Positions 15,185 to 25,905 of a DNA stretch of 64,000 nt are shown piece by piece. This DNA comes from Roseobacter cerasinus (lineage in GTDB: Bacteria; Pseudomonadota; Alphaproteobacteria; Rhodobacterales; Rhodobacteraceae). Each line of letters begins with the position of its first letter. The stretch's first letter is position 1. The notes below the pieces were generated by a model. The model did no database searches, had not been told where the DNA came from, and saw only the letters and a list, made by a program, of their open reading frames with translations. A program made the position numbers and the translations under genes. The stretch spans positions 496,001 through 560,000 of the forward strand of contig NZ_BLIV01000003.1 of NCBI RefSeq assembly GCF_009811755.1, read 5' to 3'.

Positions 15185-16168
15185 ATGGCCCGCGATCTTG
15201 ATCTGGAGTTTGTCAGCCTGACAAAACGCTATGGCGACACAATCGCCGTCGATGCGGTAAGCTACCACTTTGGCGCGGGCACCTATGCCTGTTTGCTGGG
15301 GCCATCTGGCTGCGGCAAGTCGTCGACCCTGCGCATGGTGGCGGGGCATGAGAGCGTGTCGGACGGGTCGGTTTTGCTGGGCGGGCGCGATATTTCACAT
15401 CTGCCGCCCGCCAAACGCGGCACGGCGATGATGTTTCAGAACTATGCGCTGTTTCCGCATTTGAGCGTCGCCGACAACGTGGCCTTCAGCCTGAAGATGA
15501 AGGGGGTGGATGCAGCGGTCCGCGCGCGCCACGCAGGTGAGATGCTGGAACTGGTGGACATGAGCGGCTTTGCCGACCGCCTGCCGGCACAGCTGTCGGG
15601 TGGTCAGCAGCAGCGGGTGGCGCTGGCGCGCGCGCTGATCACCGAGCCGGATGTGCTGTTGCTGGATGAACCGCTGTCCGCGCTGGACCCGTTCCTGCGA
15701 ATTAGGATGCGGGCCGAGTTGAAGCGGCTGCAGCGGGAGCTGGGTATCACCTTCATCCACGTCACCCACGGTCAGGATGAGGCGCTGGCGCTGGCGGATG
15801 AGATTGTCGTCATGAATGACGCCCGCATTGAACAGGCTGGTCCCACGCGCGCGGTGTTTGATGCGCCAAAGACCGCGTTTGTGGCGCGTTTTTTGGGGTC
15901 GCACAATGTGATCGCGCTGGCCGAGGGCAAAGTCGCCGTGCGGTCGGACGCCTTGCGGATCGGCGCACCAGAAGGGGCGCAATTGCAGGGCAAGATTACG
16001 AATATCGAGTACCAGGGCACGCATGTCTCGCTCACCGCCGCAATTGCGGGCGCGCAAGAGGTCACGGCCCTTTTGTCAGACAAGGATTTCTTCGGAGCAC
16101 CGAAGGATCTGGGAGAGGCCGTTGGTCTCAACTGGGACAGTCAGGCGGCGCATGCGCTTTCAGCCTGA
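15185..16168 (+). CDS. ABC transporter ATPase, polyamine (PotA) type
   Basis: The 327-residue protein has Walker A (LGPSGCGKSST), the Q-loop region (MFQNYALFPHL), the signature LSGGQQQRVALARAL and Walker B (LLLDEPLSALD), then a C-terminal TOBE-type domain (about 240-320). It energises import by the two permeases and the binding protein encoded next. GAGGGG lies just before the ATG. The subfamily is PotA-like, often annotated spermidine/putrescine, but the real substrate here is uncertain given the racemase gene in the same operon. Confidence 0.92.
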   Translation: MARDLDLEFVSLTKRYGDTIAVDAVSYHFGAGTYACLLGPSGCGKSSTLRMVAGHESVSDGSVLLGGRDISHLPPAKRGTAMMFQNYALFPHLSVADNVAFSLKMKGVDAAVRARHAGEMLELVDMSGFADRLPAQLSGGQQQRVALARALITEPDVLLLDEPLSALDPFLRIRMRAELKRLQRELGITFIHVTHGQDEALALADEIVVMNDARIEQAGPTRAVFDAPKTAFVARFLGSHNVIALAEGKVAVRSDALRIGAPEGAQLQGKITNIEYQGTHVSLTAAIAGAQEVTALLSDKDFFGAPKDLGEAVGLNWDSQAAHALSA

Positions 16169-16197
16169 CCAAAACCTCAACCAACAGGGAAAAGACA

Positions 16198-17472
16198 ATG
16201 ACAACAATTCCAAAAATCCGCTATTCACGACGGTCGATGCTCAAGGCCGGGGGGGCTGCGGTTGCGGCCAGTGCACTTCCAGCCCCGATGGTTTGGGGCC
16301 AGGCCATCAAGGATGTGACGCTGCGCCAGTTCGGCACCGGGGTGTCCAATCTCAATGAAGTGGCGAACAAGGTGAAAGAAGACCTTGGGTTCACGCTGGA
16401 GATGACCGCGCTGGATTCCGACAGCGTGACGCAGCGGGCGGCGACGCAGCCGGACAGTTTCGACATTGCCGACATTGAATACTGGATCTGCAAGAAGGTT
16501 TGGCCCACGGGCAATCTGCAGGCCATGGATACGTCGAAGATCAAGAACTACGACAAGATCGTGGGCATCTTCCGCGATGGCAAGCTGACGCCGGAGAGCA
16601 CGATCGCACAAGGCACCGCGCCGCATTCGGTTGGTTTTGTCGAGGGGGTCGATGGCCGCGAATTCGTGGACAATGAGAGCGGCTGGATGACGCTGATCCC
16701 CACGATCTACAATGCCGACACTTTGGGCATCCGGCCTGATCTGATTGGCCGTCCGATTTCCAACTGGAGTGAGCTTCTGAACCCTGAGTTCAAGGGCAAG
16801 GCCTCGATCCTCGACATTTCCTCCATCGGGATCATGGATATGGCCATGGTGGTGGAGTCGATGGGGGAATACACCTATCCCGACAAGGGTAATATGACCA
16901 AGGAGGAGATTGATCTGACCCTTGGTATCTTCACCGAGGCCAAGAAGAACGGCCAGTTCCGGGCCTTCTGGAAGACCTTTGACGAGAGCGTGAACCTGAT
17001 GGCTTCGGGGGAGGTGGTGATCCAGTCGATGTGGTCACCGGCGATTACGGCGGTGCGCAGTCAGGGCATTCCGTGTGTCTACCAGCCGCTGGAAGAGGGT
17101 TATCGCTCCTGGGGCGGCGGCATTGGCTTGTCGAAATCGCTCTCGGGCATCGAGCTGGACGCGGCTTATGAATACATCAACTGGTATCTCTCCGGCTGGG
17201 TTGGCGGTTTCCTGATGCGCCAGGGCTATTACTCGGCGGTGCCTGAAACCTCGAAAGGGTTCATGAGCGCGGATGAATGGGGGTTCTGGTTCGAAGGTAA
17301 GGCGGCAGAGGGCGATATCGCAAACCCGTTTGGTCAGGTGATGGAGAAAGCGGGCGCTGTGCGTGACGGCGGGTCGTTCTACGACCGCATGGGCGCAGTG
17401 GCCTGCTGGAACGCAGTCATGGACGAGAACCAGTACATGGTGCGCAAGTGGAACGAGTTCATTGCTGCATGA
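16198..17472 (+). CDS. ABC transporter substrate-binding protein, PotD-like, Tat-exported
   Basis: The 424-residue periplasmic binding protein has a Tat-type signal (SRRSMLKAGGAAVAASALP, then APMVWGQ). The mature part belongs to the polyamine-type solute-binding proteins (family 1/8): EYWICKKVWPTGNLQ, GWMTLIPTIYNADTLG, MWSPAITAVRSQG. It lies 29 nt after the ATPase gene. The ligand could be a polyamine, amino acid or hydantoin-like compound. Two strong hairpins follow the gene and probably protect its mRNA, giving more binding protein than permease. Confidence 0.9.
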   Translation: MTTIPKIRYSRRSMLKAGGAAVAASALPAPMVWGQAIKDVTLRQFGTGVSNLNEVANKVKEDLGFTLEMTALDSDSVTQRAATQPDSFDIADIEYWICKKVWPTGNLQAMDTSKIKNYDKIVGIFRDGKLTPESTIAQGTAPHSVGFVEGVDGREFVDNESGWMTLIPTIYNADTLGIRPDLIGRPISNWSELLNPEFKGKASILDISSIGIMDMAMVVESMGEYTYPDKGNMTKEEIDLTLGIFTEAKKNGQFRAFWKTFDESVNLMASGEVVIQSMWSPAITAVRSQGIPCVYQPLEEGYRSWGGGIGLSKSLSGIELDAAYEYINWYLSGWVGGFLMRQGYYSAVPETSKGFMSADEWGFWFEGKAAEGDIANPFGQVMEKAGAVRDGGSFYDRMGAVACWNAVMDENQYMVRKWNEFIAA

Positions 17473-17477
17473 GGGTT

Positions 17478-17523
17478 CGCCGCCCTTGCGGGCGGCGACC
17501 GGCTGGGGGGCGATGCCCCCCAG
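17478..17523 (+). repeat. Two strong GC hairpins between binding-protein and permease genes
   Basis: CGCCGCCC-TTGC-GGGCGGCG (17478-17497) is a perfect 8-bp hairpin. CTGGGGGGC (17503-17511) and GCCCCCCAG (17515-17523) form a perfect 9-bp hairpin with a GAT loop. No T tract follows, so full termination is unlikely; stabilisation of the upstream mRNA is the probable effect. Confidence 0.7.
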
Positions 17524-17560
17524 ACCCCCAAGTGAGTATTTTTGGAAGGGTGAAGACAGG
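17524..17560 (+). repeat. Roseobacter-type intergenic element (TATTTTTGG copy)
   Basis: Downstream of the hairpins the text runs through AGTATTTTTGGAAGGGTGAAG. Similar sequences occur in the gap between dmdA and acuI (34571-34614, minus strand) and between bdhA and patatin (55121-55174, minus strand). All three copies lie between co-directional genes. I take this as a short interspersed element; copy number outside the window is unknown. Confidence 0.45.
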
Positions 17561-17562
17561 GC

Positions 17563-18417
17563 GTGCTGAGCAATAGACATCTCTCGGGTTGGCTACTGGC
17601 CGCGCCGCTGGCGCTCGTTCTGGTGGTGTTTCTTGTGGCGCCGATTGTGATGATCACTGTTGTAAGCTTTTGGGGGGCGACGGAATGGTCGATCTACCCC
17701 GCGTTTCAGTTCGACAACTATGCATTTCTCTTTGGCTCTGAGGTGACCTACCGGGTGTTCCTCAACACCTTGAAATACGCGGTGATCACCTGGGTCTTTA
17801 CTTTGCTGATCGGCTTTACGGTCGCTTACTTCCTGGCGTTCCATGTGCGCAGCCTGACCTGGCAGATTGCGCTTTTTCTGCTCTGTACGATCCCATTCTG
17901 GACCTCAAACATCATTCGCATGATCTCCTGGATCCCGTTTCTGGGCCGCAATGGTCTGGCCAATTCGACTTTGATCTCCTGGGGGGTGATCGATGAGCCG
18001 CTGGAGTGGCTGCTCTTCAGTGATTTCAGCGTCATTCTGGCCTTTGTGCATCTTTACACGCTGTTCATGGTGGTCCCGATTTTCAACACGATGATGCGGA
18101 TCGACAAATCGTTGATCGAGGCGGCGGTGGATGCAGGTGCTACCGGCTGGCAGACACTGTGGCATGTGATCATCCCGCTGACCAAGCCGGGGATCATGAT
18201 CGGCACAATCTTTGTGGTGACGCTGGTGATGGGCGATTTCATCACCGTGCGCTTCATGTCGGGCAGCCAGTCCGCCAATGTTGGGCGGATGATCCAGAAC
18301 GATATCGGGCTGCTGCAGTACCCGTCCGCCTCGGCGACGGCGGTGATCCTGCTGATCACCGTACTGATGGTGATCGCGCTGCTGTTGCGGCTGGTCGATA
18401 TCCGAAAGGAGCTGTGA
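17563..18417 (+). CDS. ABC transporter permease, PotB-like
   Basis: The 284-residue membrane protein has about six helices and the conserved EAA loop EAAVDAGATGWQTLWHVIIP, which contacts the ATPase. It starts at GTG 17563, giving a normal N-terminal first helix (WLLAAPLALVLVVF). Its stop overlaps the start of the second permease (TGATG at 18415-18419), so the two permeases should be made in equal amounts. It forms the import channel with that protein. Confidence 0.9.
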   Translation: MLSNRHLSGWLLAAPLALVLVVFLVAPIVMITVVSFWGATEWSIYPAFQFDNYAFLFGSEVTYRVFLNTLKYAVITWVFTLLIGFTVAYFLAFHVRSLTWQIALFLLCTIPFWTSNIIRMISWIPFLGRNGLANSTLISWGVIDEPLEWLLFSDFSVILAFVHLYTLFMVVPIFNTMMRIDKSLIEAAVDAGATGWQTLWHVIIPLTKPGIMIGTIFVVTLVMGDFITVRFMSGSQSANVGRMIQNDIGLLQYPSASATAVILLITVLMVIALLLRLVDIRKEL

Positions 18418-19256
18418 TGGAACCGCGCCCCCGCTCCTTTTACATCCTTGCCGTCTTCTTTGGTCTATTTCTGGTGTTTCTCTATGGCCCAACGATCACC
18501 ATCGCCATTCTGTCCTTTCAGGGCCCGGGCGGCGGCTTGACCTTCCCGATGCGGGGCACCTCGTTGCATTGGTTCCGGGACCTTTTTGAGCAGCAGGCCG
18601 TCGGCGACATCTGGGGCTCGTTCTCGCGCTCCCTGACGCTGGGGCTGATGGTGATGGTCACCACGGTTGTGGTGTCAGTCATGGGCGGGTTGGCCTTTCG
18701 CAAGCGGTTCCGGGGTTCCGGGATCCTGTTTTATCTGATCATCACCTCGCTGGTGATCCCCTCGATCCTGGTCTCACTGGGTGTGGGGCTGATCTGGTCG
18801 CAATCAGGCTTGACGGTGCATTGGTCGACCAGCGGGTTCGGCGCACAGCTGACATGGACCCTGCCCTTTGGGCTATTGATCATGTTTGCCGTCTTCAATC
18901 GCTTCGATCAGAGCTATGAGGAAGCCGCCCGGGACCTGGGCGCCTCGCCATGGCAGACCATCCGGCATGTGGTCTTGCCGATCATCGCGTCCTCGCTGAT
19001 TGGTGTGGCGCTTTTCGGGTTCACGCTGAGCTATGATGAGTTTGCGCGGACGCTGTTGACCTCAGGCAGTTACAACACCCTGCCGCTGGAGATCTTCGGC
19101 ATGACCACAAATGTGACCACGCCGGTCATCTTTGCCTTGGGCACGCTGACAACGGTTTTCTCATTCCTCGTGATCGCCCTCTTCCTGACCATCTACTGGC
19201 TGGCGGGCCGACGACGGGCGCGGCGCGGGTCTGACGCGGGCAAAGGCCTGGTCTGA
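18417..19256 (+). CDS. ABC transporter permease, PotC-like
   Basis: The 279-residue membrane protein begins MEPRPRSFYILAVFFG and has about six helices with the EAA loop EAARDLGASPWQTIRHVVLP. It overlaps the first permease gene by one base and is followed after 4 nt by the racemase gene. The C-terminus is basic (RRRARRGSD), which suits a cytoplasmic tail. Confidence 0.9.
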   Translation: MEPRPRSFYILAVFFGLFLVFLYGPTITIAILSFQGPGGGLTFPMRGTSLHWFRDLFEQQAVGDIWGSFSRSLTLGLMVMVTTVVVSVMGGLAFRKRFRGSGILFYLIITSLVIPSILVSLGVGLIWSQSGLTVHWSTSGFGAQLTWTLPFGLLIMFAVFNRFDQSYEEAARDLGASPWQTIRHVVLPIIASSLIGVALFGFTLSYDEFARTLLTSGSYNTLPLEIFGMTTNVTTPVIFALGTLTTVFSFLVIALFLTIYWLAGRRRARRGSDAGKGLV

Positions 19257-19260
19257 CCTC

Positions 19261-19908
19261 GTGGCGCGGATCGTCATCATCAACCCCAACAGCACCGCCT
19301 CTATGACTGAGGCCATGGTGCGCGCAGCGGCAACCGCCGCGCCTGAGTTGCGCTTTGAGGGTCGGACCTCACATAATGGGCCATCGGCGATCCAGGGAGA
19401 GGAAGATGGCGCGCAGGCCGCGCCTCACCTGCTGGACCTTGTGCGGGACGTTGATGCGCAAGCCCCGGATGGCATCATCATCGGCTGCTTTGACGATACG
19501 GCTCTGGTCGAGGCCGCTGAAGTCGCTCGCTGCCCGGTTCTCGGGATTGGGCAGGCTGCCTTTCACAGGGCGGCCTTGCGCAATTGGCGGTTCAGCGTCG
19601 TGACAACGCTGCCCGTTTCGATTCCGGTGATCGAGAAGAACATCGCCAGCTACGGGTTGCAGCGATGGGCCTGCCGGGTTCGGGCGTCAAACGTAGCGGT
19701 CTTGGATCTGGAGCGGGAGGCGGAGGCATCAAAGACCATTGTCCTTGATGAGGCGCGCAAAGCATTTTGCGACGATGGCGCCGATGCCATCATTCTGGGA
19801 TGTGCGGGCATGGTCGATCTGACCCGCGCCGCACGTCAGGCGCTGGCAGTGGAGATCATCGACCCTGTCGAGACGGCAGCCACCTGCATGCGGTGGCTGG
19901 CCGGATAG
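19261..19908 (+). CDS. Asp/Glu/hydantoin racemase family protein
   Basis: The 215-residue protein starts at GTG 19261 and reads INPNSTASMT, with IIGCFDD and ILGCAGM supplying the two catalytic cysteines of this racemase family. Relatives racemise hydantoins, aspartate or glutamate, or isomerise maleate. It is the last gene of the transporter operon, 4 nt after the permease, so the imported compound probably has a chiral centre next to a carbonyl. That argues against a simple polyamine as the substrate. Confidence 0.85.
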   Translation: MARIVIINPNSTASMTEAMVRAAATAAPELRFEGRTSHNGPSAIQGEEDGAQAAPHLLDLVRDVDAQAPDGIIIGCFDDTALVEAAEVARCPVLGIGQAAFHRAALRNWRFSVVTTLPVSIPVIEKNIASYGLQRWACRVRASNVAVLDLEREAEASKTIVLDEARKAFCDDGADAIILGCAGMVDLTRAARQALAVEIIDPVETAATCMRWLAG

Positions 19909-20012
19909 GCCGTCCTGTCGTCGCTATGTCGTTGGGGCACGTTCGCCTGATATGCCAAGGCTCCATGGGCCAACCCGTGGCGGTGACGAAATCGCCCTGC
20001 CAGCACGACATC

Positions 20013-20038
20013 AGGCAGCGCCCCGAAAGACGCTGCCT
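20013..20038. terminator. Inverted repeat between convergent racemase and katG genes
   Basis: AGGCAGCG (20013-20020) and CGCTGCCT (20031-20038) form an 8-bp stem with a 10-nt loop. No T tract follows on either strand, so termination would be weak. Confidence 0.45.
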
Positions 20039-20085
20039 GTCCTATTGCTTCTAAACTGCGCCCCGATCAGTGCCGGACGCTCTGA

Positions 20086-22281
<2,196 letters not shown>

Positions 22282-22359
22282 TTAAAACGATTCTAGGTCG
22301 GTACAGTGAAATTACGAAAGGGCAGCGATAGTTTCCAATTGAAAATACTTCTTTCAACG

Positions 22360-22374
22360 ATAACTTCAGCCTAT
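22360..22374. promoter_or_regulatory. Candidate OxyR half-site overlapping the oxyR start
   Basis: ATAACTTCAGCCTAT matches the OxyR pattern ATAGnTnnnAnCTAT at ATA, T and CTAT, with two differences. It overlaps the oxyR start codon, as expected for autoregulation. A second half-site one step upstream is poor, so confidence is modest. Confidence 0.35.
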
Positions 22375-23290
22375 GATAAACTTCACGCTCAAACATTTCA
22401 GGTATTTCGATGCTTTGGCGCGCATGGGCCACTTTGGCCGGGCGGCGGAAGCCTGCTCAATCTCGCAACCGGCGCTGTCCTCACAGATCAAAGAATTGGA
22501 GACCATGCTGGGCGCCCCGCTGGTGGAACGCAGTGCCCGGCAGATCCGCCTGACGGCGCTGGGGACTGAGTTTCTCACCCGCGCCCGCAAGATCCTCACC
22601 GATGTCGAGGAGATGTCGGAACTGGCGCGCTCTGCTGATGGCCCGCTCCAGGGCAGCCTGCGGATCGGCGTTATCCCCACCGTCGCCCCTTATCTGCTGC
22701 CTGCGATCATTCGGGAACTGTCGCGGCGCTTCCCGGATCTGGAGCTTTTGCCCAGAGAATCCGTCACCCAGTCGCTGATCGAAGATGTGCTGCAGTCCCG
22801 GCTCGATATCGTTGTGGCGGCTTTGCCGGTGTCTGAACCCGCGTTACGTGAGTTTGCGCTCTTTGATGAGGAGTTCGTGCTGGTACGATCGCTTGAGGAT
22901 GCGCACAAACCTGTGCCAAGTCCGGACAGGCTTCAGGAGATGAAACTGCTCTTGTTGGAAGAGGGACATTGCTTTCGCGATCAGGCCCTGTCGTTCTGCG
23001 ATATCCGCCCCACGGCCCCGAGCCTTCTGATGGAGGGGTCGTCCCTATCGACCCTGGTGCAGATGGTCGATTCCGGCCTGGGGCTGACGCTGATCCCGGA
23101 GATGGCGGTGCCATTGGAAACGCGCAACACCTCTGTTTCAGTCTCCCATTTCAAGTCAGACCGACCAAAACGCACAATTGGTATGATCTGGCGCAAGACA
23201 AATCCGCTCGCCAAACAATTGATGGACCTGGGCGCAATCATTCGTCAGGTCGGCCAAGGGCAACGGGAGAAGCTGCCTGCGGTGCTCTAG
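22373..23290 (+). CDS. oxyR: Peroxide-sensing LysR-type regulator OxyR
   Basis: The 305-residue protein has an N-terminal helix-turn-helix (FGRAAEACSISQPALSSQIK) and a LysR effector domain. The two redox cysteines of OxyR are present as Cys200 and Cys209 in EEGHCFRDQALSFCD, so it should form the disulfide switch when oxidised by peroxide. It is divergent from katG, its expected main target. The ATG at 22373 fits the family N-terminus. Confidence 0.95.
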   Translation: MINFTLKHFRYFDALARMGHFGRAAEACSISQPALSSQIKELETMLGAPLVERSARQIRLTALGTEFLTRARKILTDVEEMSELARSADGPLQGSLRIGVIPTVAPYLLPAIIRELSRRFPDLELLPRESVTQSLIEDVLQSRLDIVVAALPVSEPALREFALFDEEFVLVRSLEDAHKPVPSPDRLQEMKLLLLEEGHCFRDQALSFCDIRPTAPSLLMEGSSLSTLVQMVDSGLGLTLIPEMAVPLETRNTSVSVSHFKSDRPKRTIGMIWRKTNPLAKQLMDLGAIIRQVGQGQREKLPAVL

Positions 23291-23376
23291 CGCGTGTTTA
23301 TCATTGCCGACCTGCTTCACTCTGCGTCCGCAGCGTCCAATGTCATGAACGTGCGCACAGGCACGGGCAAAAGAAG

Positions 23377-23466
23377 TGGCGGAGCGACAGGGATTCGAAC
23401 CCTGGAGACGGTCTCCCGCCTACACACTTTCCAGGCGTGCGCCTTCGACCACTCGGCCACCGCTCC
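23377..23466 (-). tRNA. tRNA-Ser (anticodon GGA)
   Basis: The minus strand reads GGAGCGG for the 5' acceptor strand, a D arm, the anticodon arm GCACGCCTGGAAAGTGTGT with anticodon GGA, a long variable arm (GCGGGAGACCG region), the T arm GGGTTCGAATCCC, and TCGCTCC-G-CCA. The seven acceptor pairs close with one G-T pair. The long variable arm marks a class II tRNA, and the anticodon arm matches the E. coli tRNA-Ser(GGA) arm. The CCA end is encoded. Confidence 0.97.
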
Positions 23467-23544
23467 GTTCGGGCGGTGTAGCCCGGCTCCCCTGCCCTTT
23501 GCAAGAGCCAAAATCGCGCAAATCCGCGCCGAAGCCCTTGTGTT

Positions 23545-25905
23545 TCAAGCCAGATCGTCACTCTCGGGGGAGGGCGGCTCAACCGTATCCTGCCCGCTTT
23601 GTAGAACCTCAGGGTTGCGCAGCCAGATATCGCGTTGCGCAAAGGGCACCTCGATCCCCTCTTCGGCAAAGCGCTCCGCGATGGCGTGGTTGATGTCGTT
23701 CTTGACAACAATCATCCAGTTCACATCTCGCAGGATCACGCGGATCTCGAATTCCAGCGAGTCCGCGCCGAAGTTGTTGAACAGGATCAGCGGCGCAGGC
23801 GTGCGCAGCACCATGGGTTGTGCTTCGGCAATCTCGCGCAGGATCTTATCGACCCGGCGCGTGTCCGTGCCGTAGGCCACGCCAATGGGCACGATCAGCC
23901 GCCCCACCTTGTTGCCACGCGTATAATTCGTGACCGTGCCGGACACCAGATCGGCATTGGGCACGATCACATCCGTCCGGTCGAAAGTCTCGATCCGCGT
24001 GGCGCGCACGGAGATATCCTTGACGTAGCCCATCTGGCCACCAACCTCGATCCAGTCGCCTTCCGAGATGGGTCGTTCGATCAGCAGGATGATGCCTGAG
24101 ACGAAGTTCGACACGATGGTCTGAAGCCCAAAGCCGATGCCGACTGAAAGCGCACCGGCGACGATGGCCAAAGACGACAGATCAATCCCTGCCCCGGTGA
24201 TGGCGAGCACGGCCGCAAGGAAGATCCCCACGTAGCCCAGGCCCGAGATGATCGCGTTTTGCCCGCCAATGTCGATCCGGGTCTTGGGCAGCACATTCAC
24301 GCGCATGGTGCTCTGCAGCAGGCGCGTGATGGCGTAGCCTGCGCCAAAGATCACCGCAAAGGTCAGAAAATCACCGGGTGAGATGCGGGTGTCGCCGATG
24401 GCAAACCCACGGCTGAACATCGACCAGACTTCGGTCAGGTCCGCGACCCGCGCGCCCCAGACCAGCGCAAGCAACGGGGCTGATGCGATGACAAGCACAA
24501 AGCCTACAAGCACGGGGATCAGCGCATCCCGTGCAGTCTCGGGATCGCCTGTGACAAGGCCGTAGAGATCGACGGAGAAACGCTGCAGCGTGACAACGAA
24601 ACCGAGGACAAGCAGGCTGACCAACGTGGGATAGAGCAGCGCGTCACCGGCCTCCGCATAGCCGACCGCGGCCATGATCGGTGCCACGACAGAGACCACA
24701 ACCAACGCCGATCCCGCGGTGCGCACAGCACGGGCAAGCCCGATGCCGCGGACTTGCGCCTCGTCATCCTCACCCTCCGGACGCAGCCGGTAACTGCGCA
24801 GGATCAGACCGATCGGCGCCAACACCAGGGCGATAAGCACGACAATCGGAAAGGCCATGACCGCGTCGGTGGCCGGATCGACATCTTCGAAACCGACCAG
24901 AAGGTTGATCGCGCCCCGAGACACGAAGAGCACCGACAACAGCAGGACGTAGAAGCGCAGCTTCGACCGTTTGCCAGCGGGCAGATGGATCAGCGCGTCG
25001 TCATCGTCGCGCGCAAAGAGCCGCTCAGCCAGCCAGCGAAAGCCCAGCAGGATCAGCCCGAAAATCGGCAGCGCCTCAAGGATGCGATCAAACCGCTCCC
25101 CGGCCATGCCGGTCTTGCGCAGCGCATAGGTGAGGGTGAAGAGACCGGCGAGCGGCAGAAAGATCCGCAGCAGCGACACCAGGAACCGCCACACACCGGA
25201 GCCACGCCCGCCCCATCGGCGCAGGTAGCTGAGCCAGAGTCCGGCCCAGTGGCGCCCACGGATGATCAGCGCCAGAGCCACCACCAGAAGCAGCAGGATC
25301 AGCGGCAGGTTTTCAGCCATCTGTTGCTGGCGCACCGGGTCCGCGACCATCTCCAGTTCCAGCGCGAGGCCCCGCAGGATGGTGCCGAAGTCATTCAAGG
25401 CAACGGGCCAGTGCAGCGGGTTTAACGGGGACGGCCCGAGGGCCAGCAGACGTTCTGCCTGCCGTTCACGGATGATCGCGTCGATCTCACGGATCAGCCC
25501 GTCGGCGTGGCGAAACGCCTCCTCGGCGGTCCGCACCGGTGCGAGCAACATCTCCAGCTGCGCTTCCAGCTCGGCCCGGCGCCCGGCGATATCGGCAGGC
25601 TCTTCTCCGCTCTCAGGCACGGGGCCCAAGGCCTCGATCTGGCTGCGCAGGGTTGCTATGCGCTCAGCGTTGACCTGCGTGCCTGCTGTGAACTCGGAGC
25701 GATAGGTGGCGATCTCCGCCCGCAGCCGCTCGAACCGTTCATTGCTGGCGGTATCGTTCTCGATCGCGTCTTCGGCCAGGCTCGCGACGCTGTTCCAGGC
25801 CTGCAGGTTCAGCCCGCTGCTCTGCTGTTGGGCGCTGGCGGGCAGGCTCCATGCCAGCAGCGCGATCAGCACCAACCCGCAGACAGCATGAAGGATCAGC
25901 CTCAT
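23545..25905 (-). CDS. Large MscS-family mechanosensitive channel with DUF3772 domain
   Basis: The 786-residue protein has a signal peptide (ending SLPASA), a periplasmic coiled-coil and DUF3772-type region (about 25-175), many membrane helices (about 190-560) and a C-terminal MscS core (SVGIGFGLQTIVSNFVSGIIL, then FDRTDVIVPNADLVSG). Such channels open under membrane tension and release solutes after osmotic downshift. The start at 25905 overlaps the cysK stop (ATGA), which gives coupling; a reading from 26121 would lie inside cysK. It ends the cfa-trgA-trgB-cysK run, which suggests envelope stress as a common theme. Confidence 0.9.
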   Translation of the reverse strand: MRLILHAVCGLVLIALLAWSLPASAQQQSSGLNLQAWNSVASLAEDAIENDTASNERFERLRAEIATYRSEFTAGTQVNAERIATLRSQIEALGPVPESGEEPADIAGRRAELEAQLEMLLAPVRTAEEAFRHADGLIREIDAIIRERQAERLLALGPSPLNPLHWPVALNDFGTILRGLALELEMVADPVRQQQMAENLPLILLLLVVALALIIRGRHWAGLWLSYLRRWGGRGSGVWRFLVSLLRIFLPLAGLFTLTYALRKTGMAGERFDRILEALPIFGLILLGFRWLAERLFARDDDDALIHLPAGKRSKLRFYVLLLSVLFVSRGAINLLVGFEDVDPATDAVMAFPIVVLIALVLAPIGLILRSYRLRPEGEDDEAQVRGIGLARAVRTAGSALVVVSVVAPIMAAVGYAEAGDALLYPTLVSLLVLGFVVTLQRFSVDLYGLVTGDPETARDALIPVLVGFVLVIASAPLLALVWGARVADLTEVWSMFSRGFAIGDTRISPGDFLTFAVIFGAGYAITRLLQSTMRVNVLPKTRIDIGGQNAIISGLGYVGIFLAAVLAITGAGIDLSSLAIVAGALSVGIGFGLQTIVSNFVSGIILLIERPISEGDWIEVGGQMGYVKDISVRATRIETFDRTDVIVPNADLVSGTVTNYTRGNKVGRLIVPIGVAYGTDTRRVDKILREIAEAQPMVLRTPAPLILFNNFGADSLEFEIRVILRDVNWMIVVKNDINHAIAERFAEEGIEVPFAQRDIWLRNPEVLQSGQDTVEPPSPESDDLA

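Noticed and set aside
23291-23376. Possible short gene between oxyR and the tRNA
   Set aside because: No frame with a ribosome-binding site fits; the stretch is simply the oxyR 3' flank and tRNA flank.
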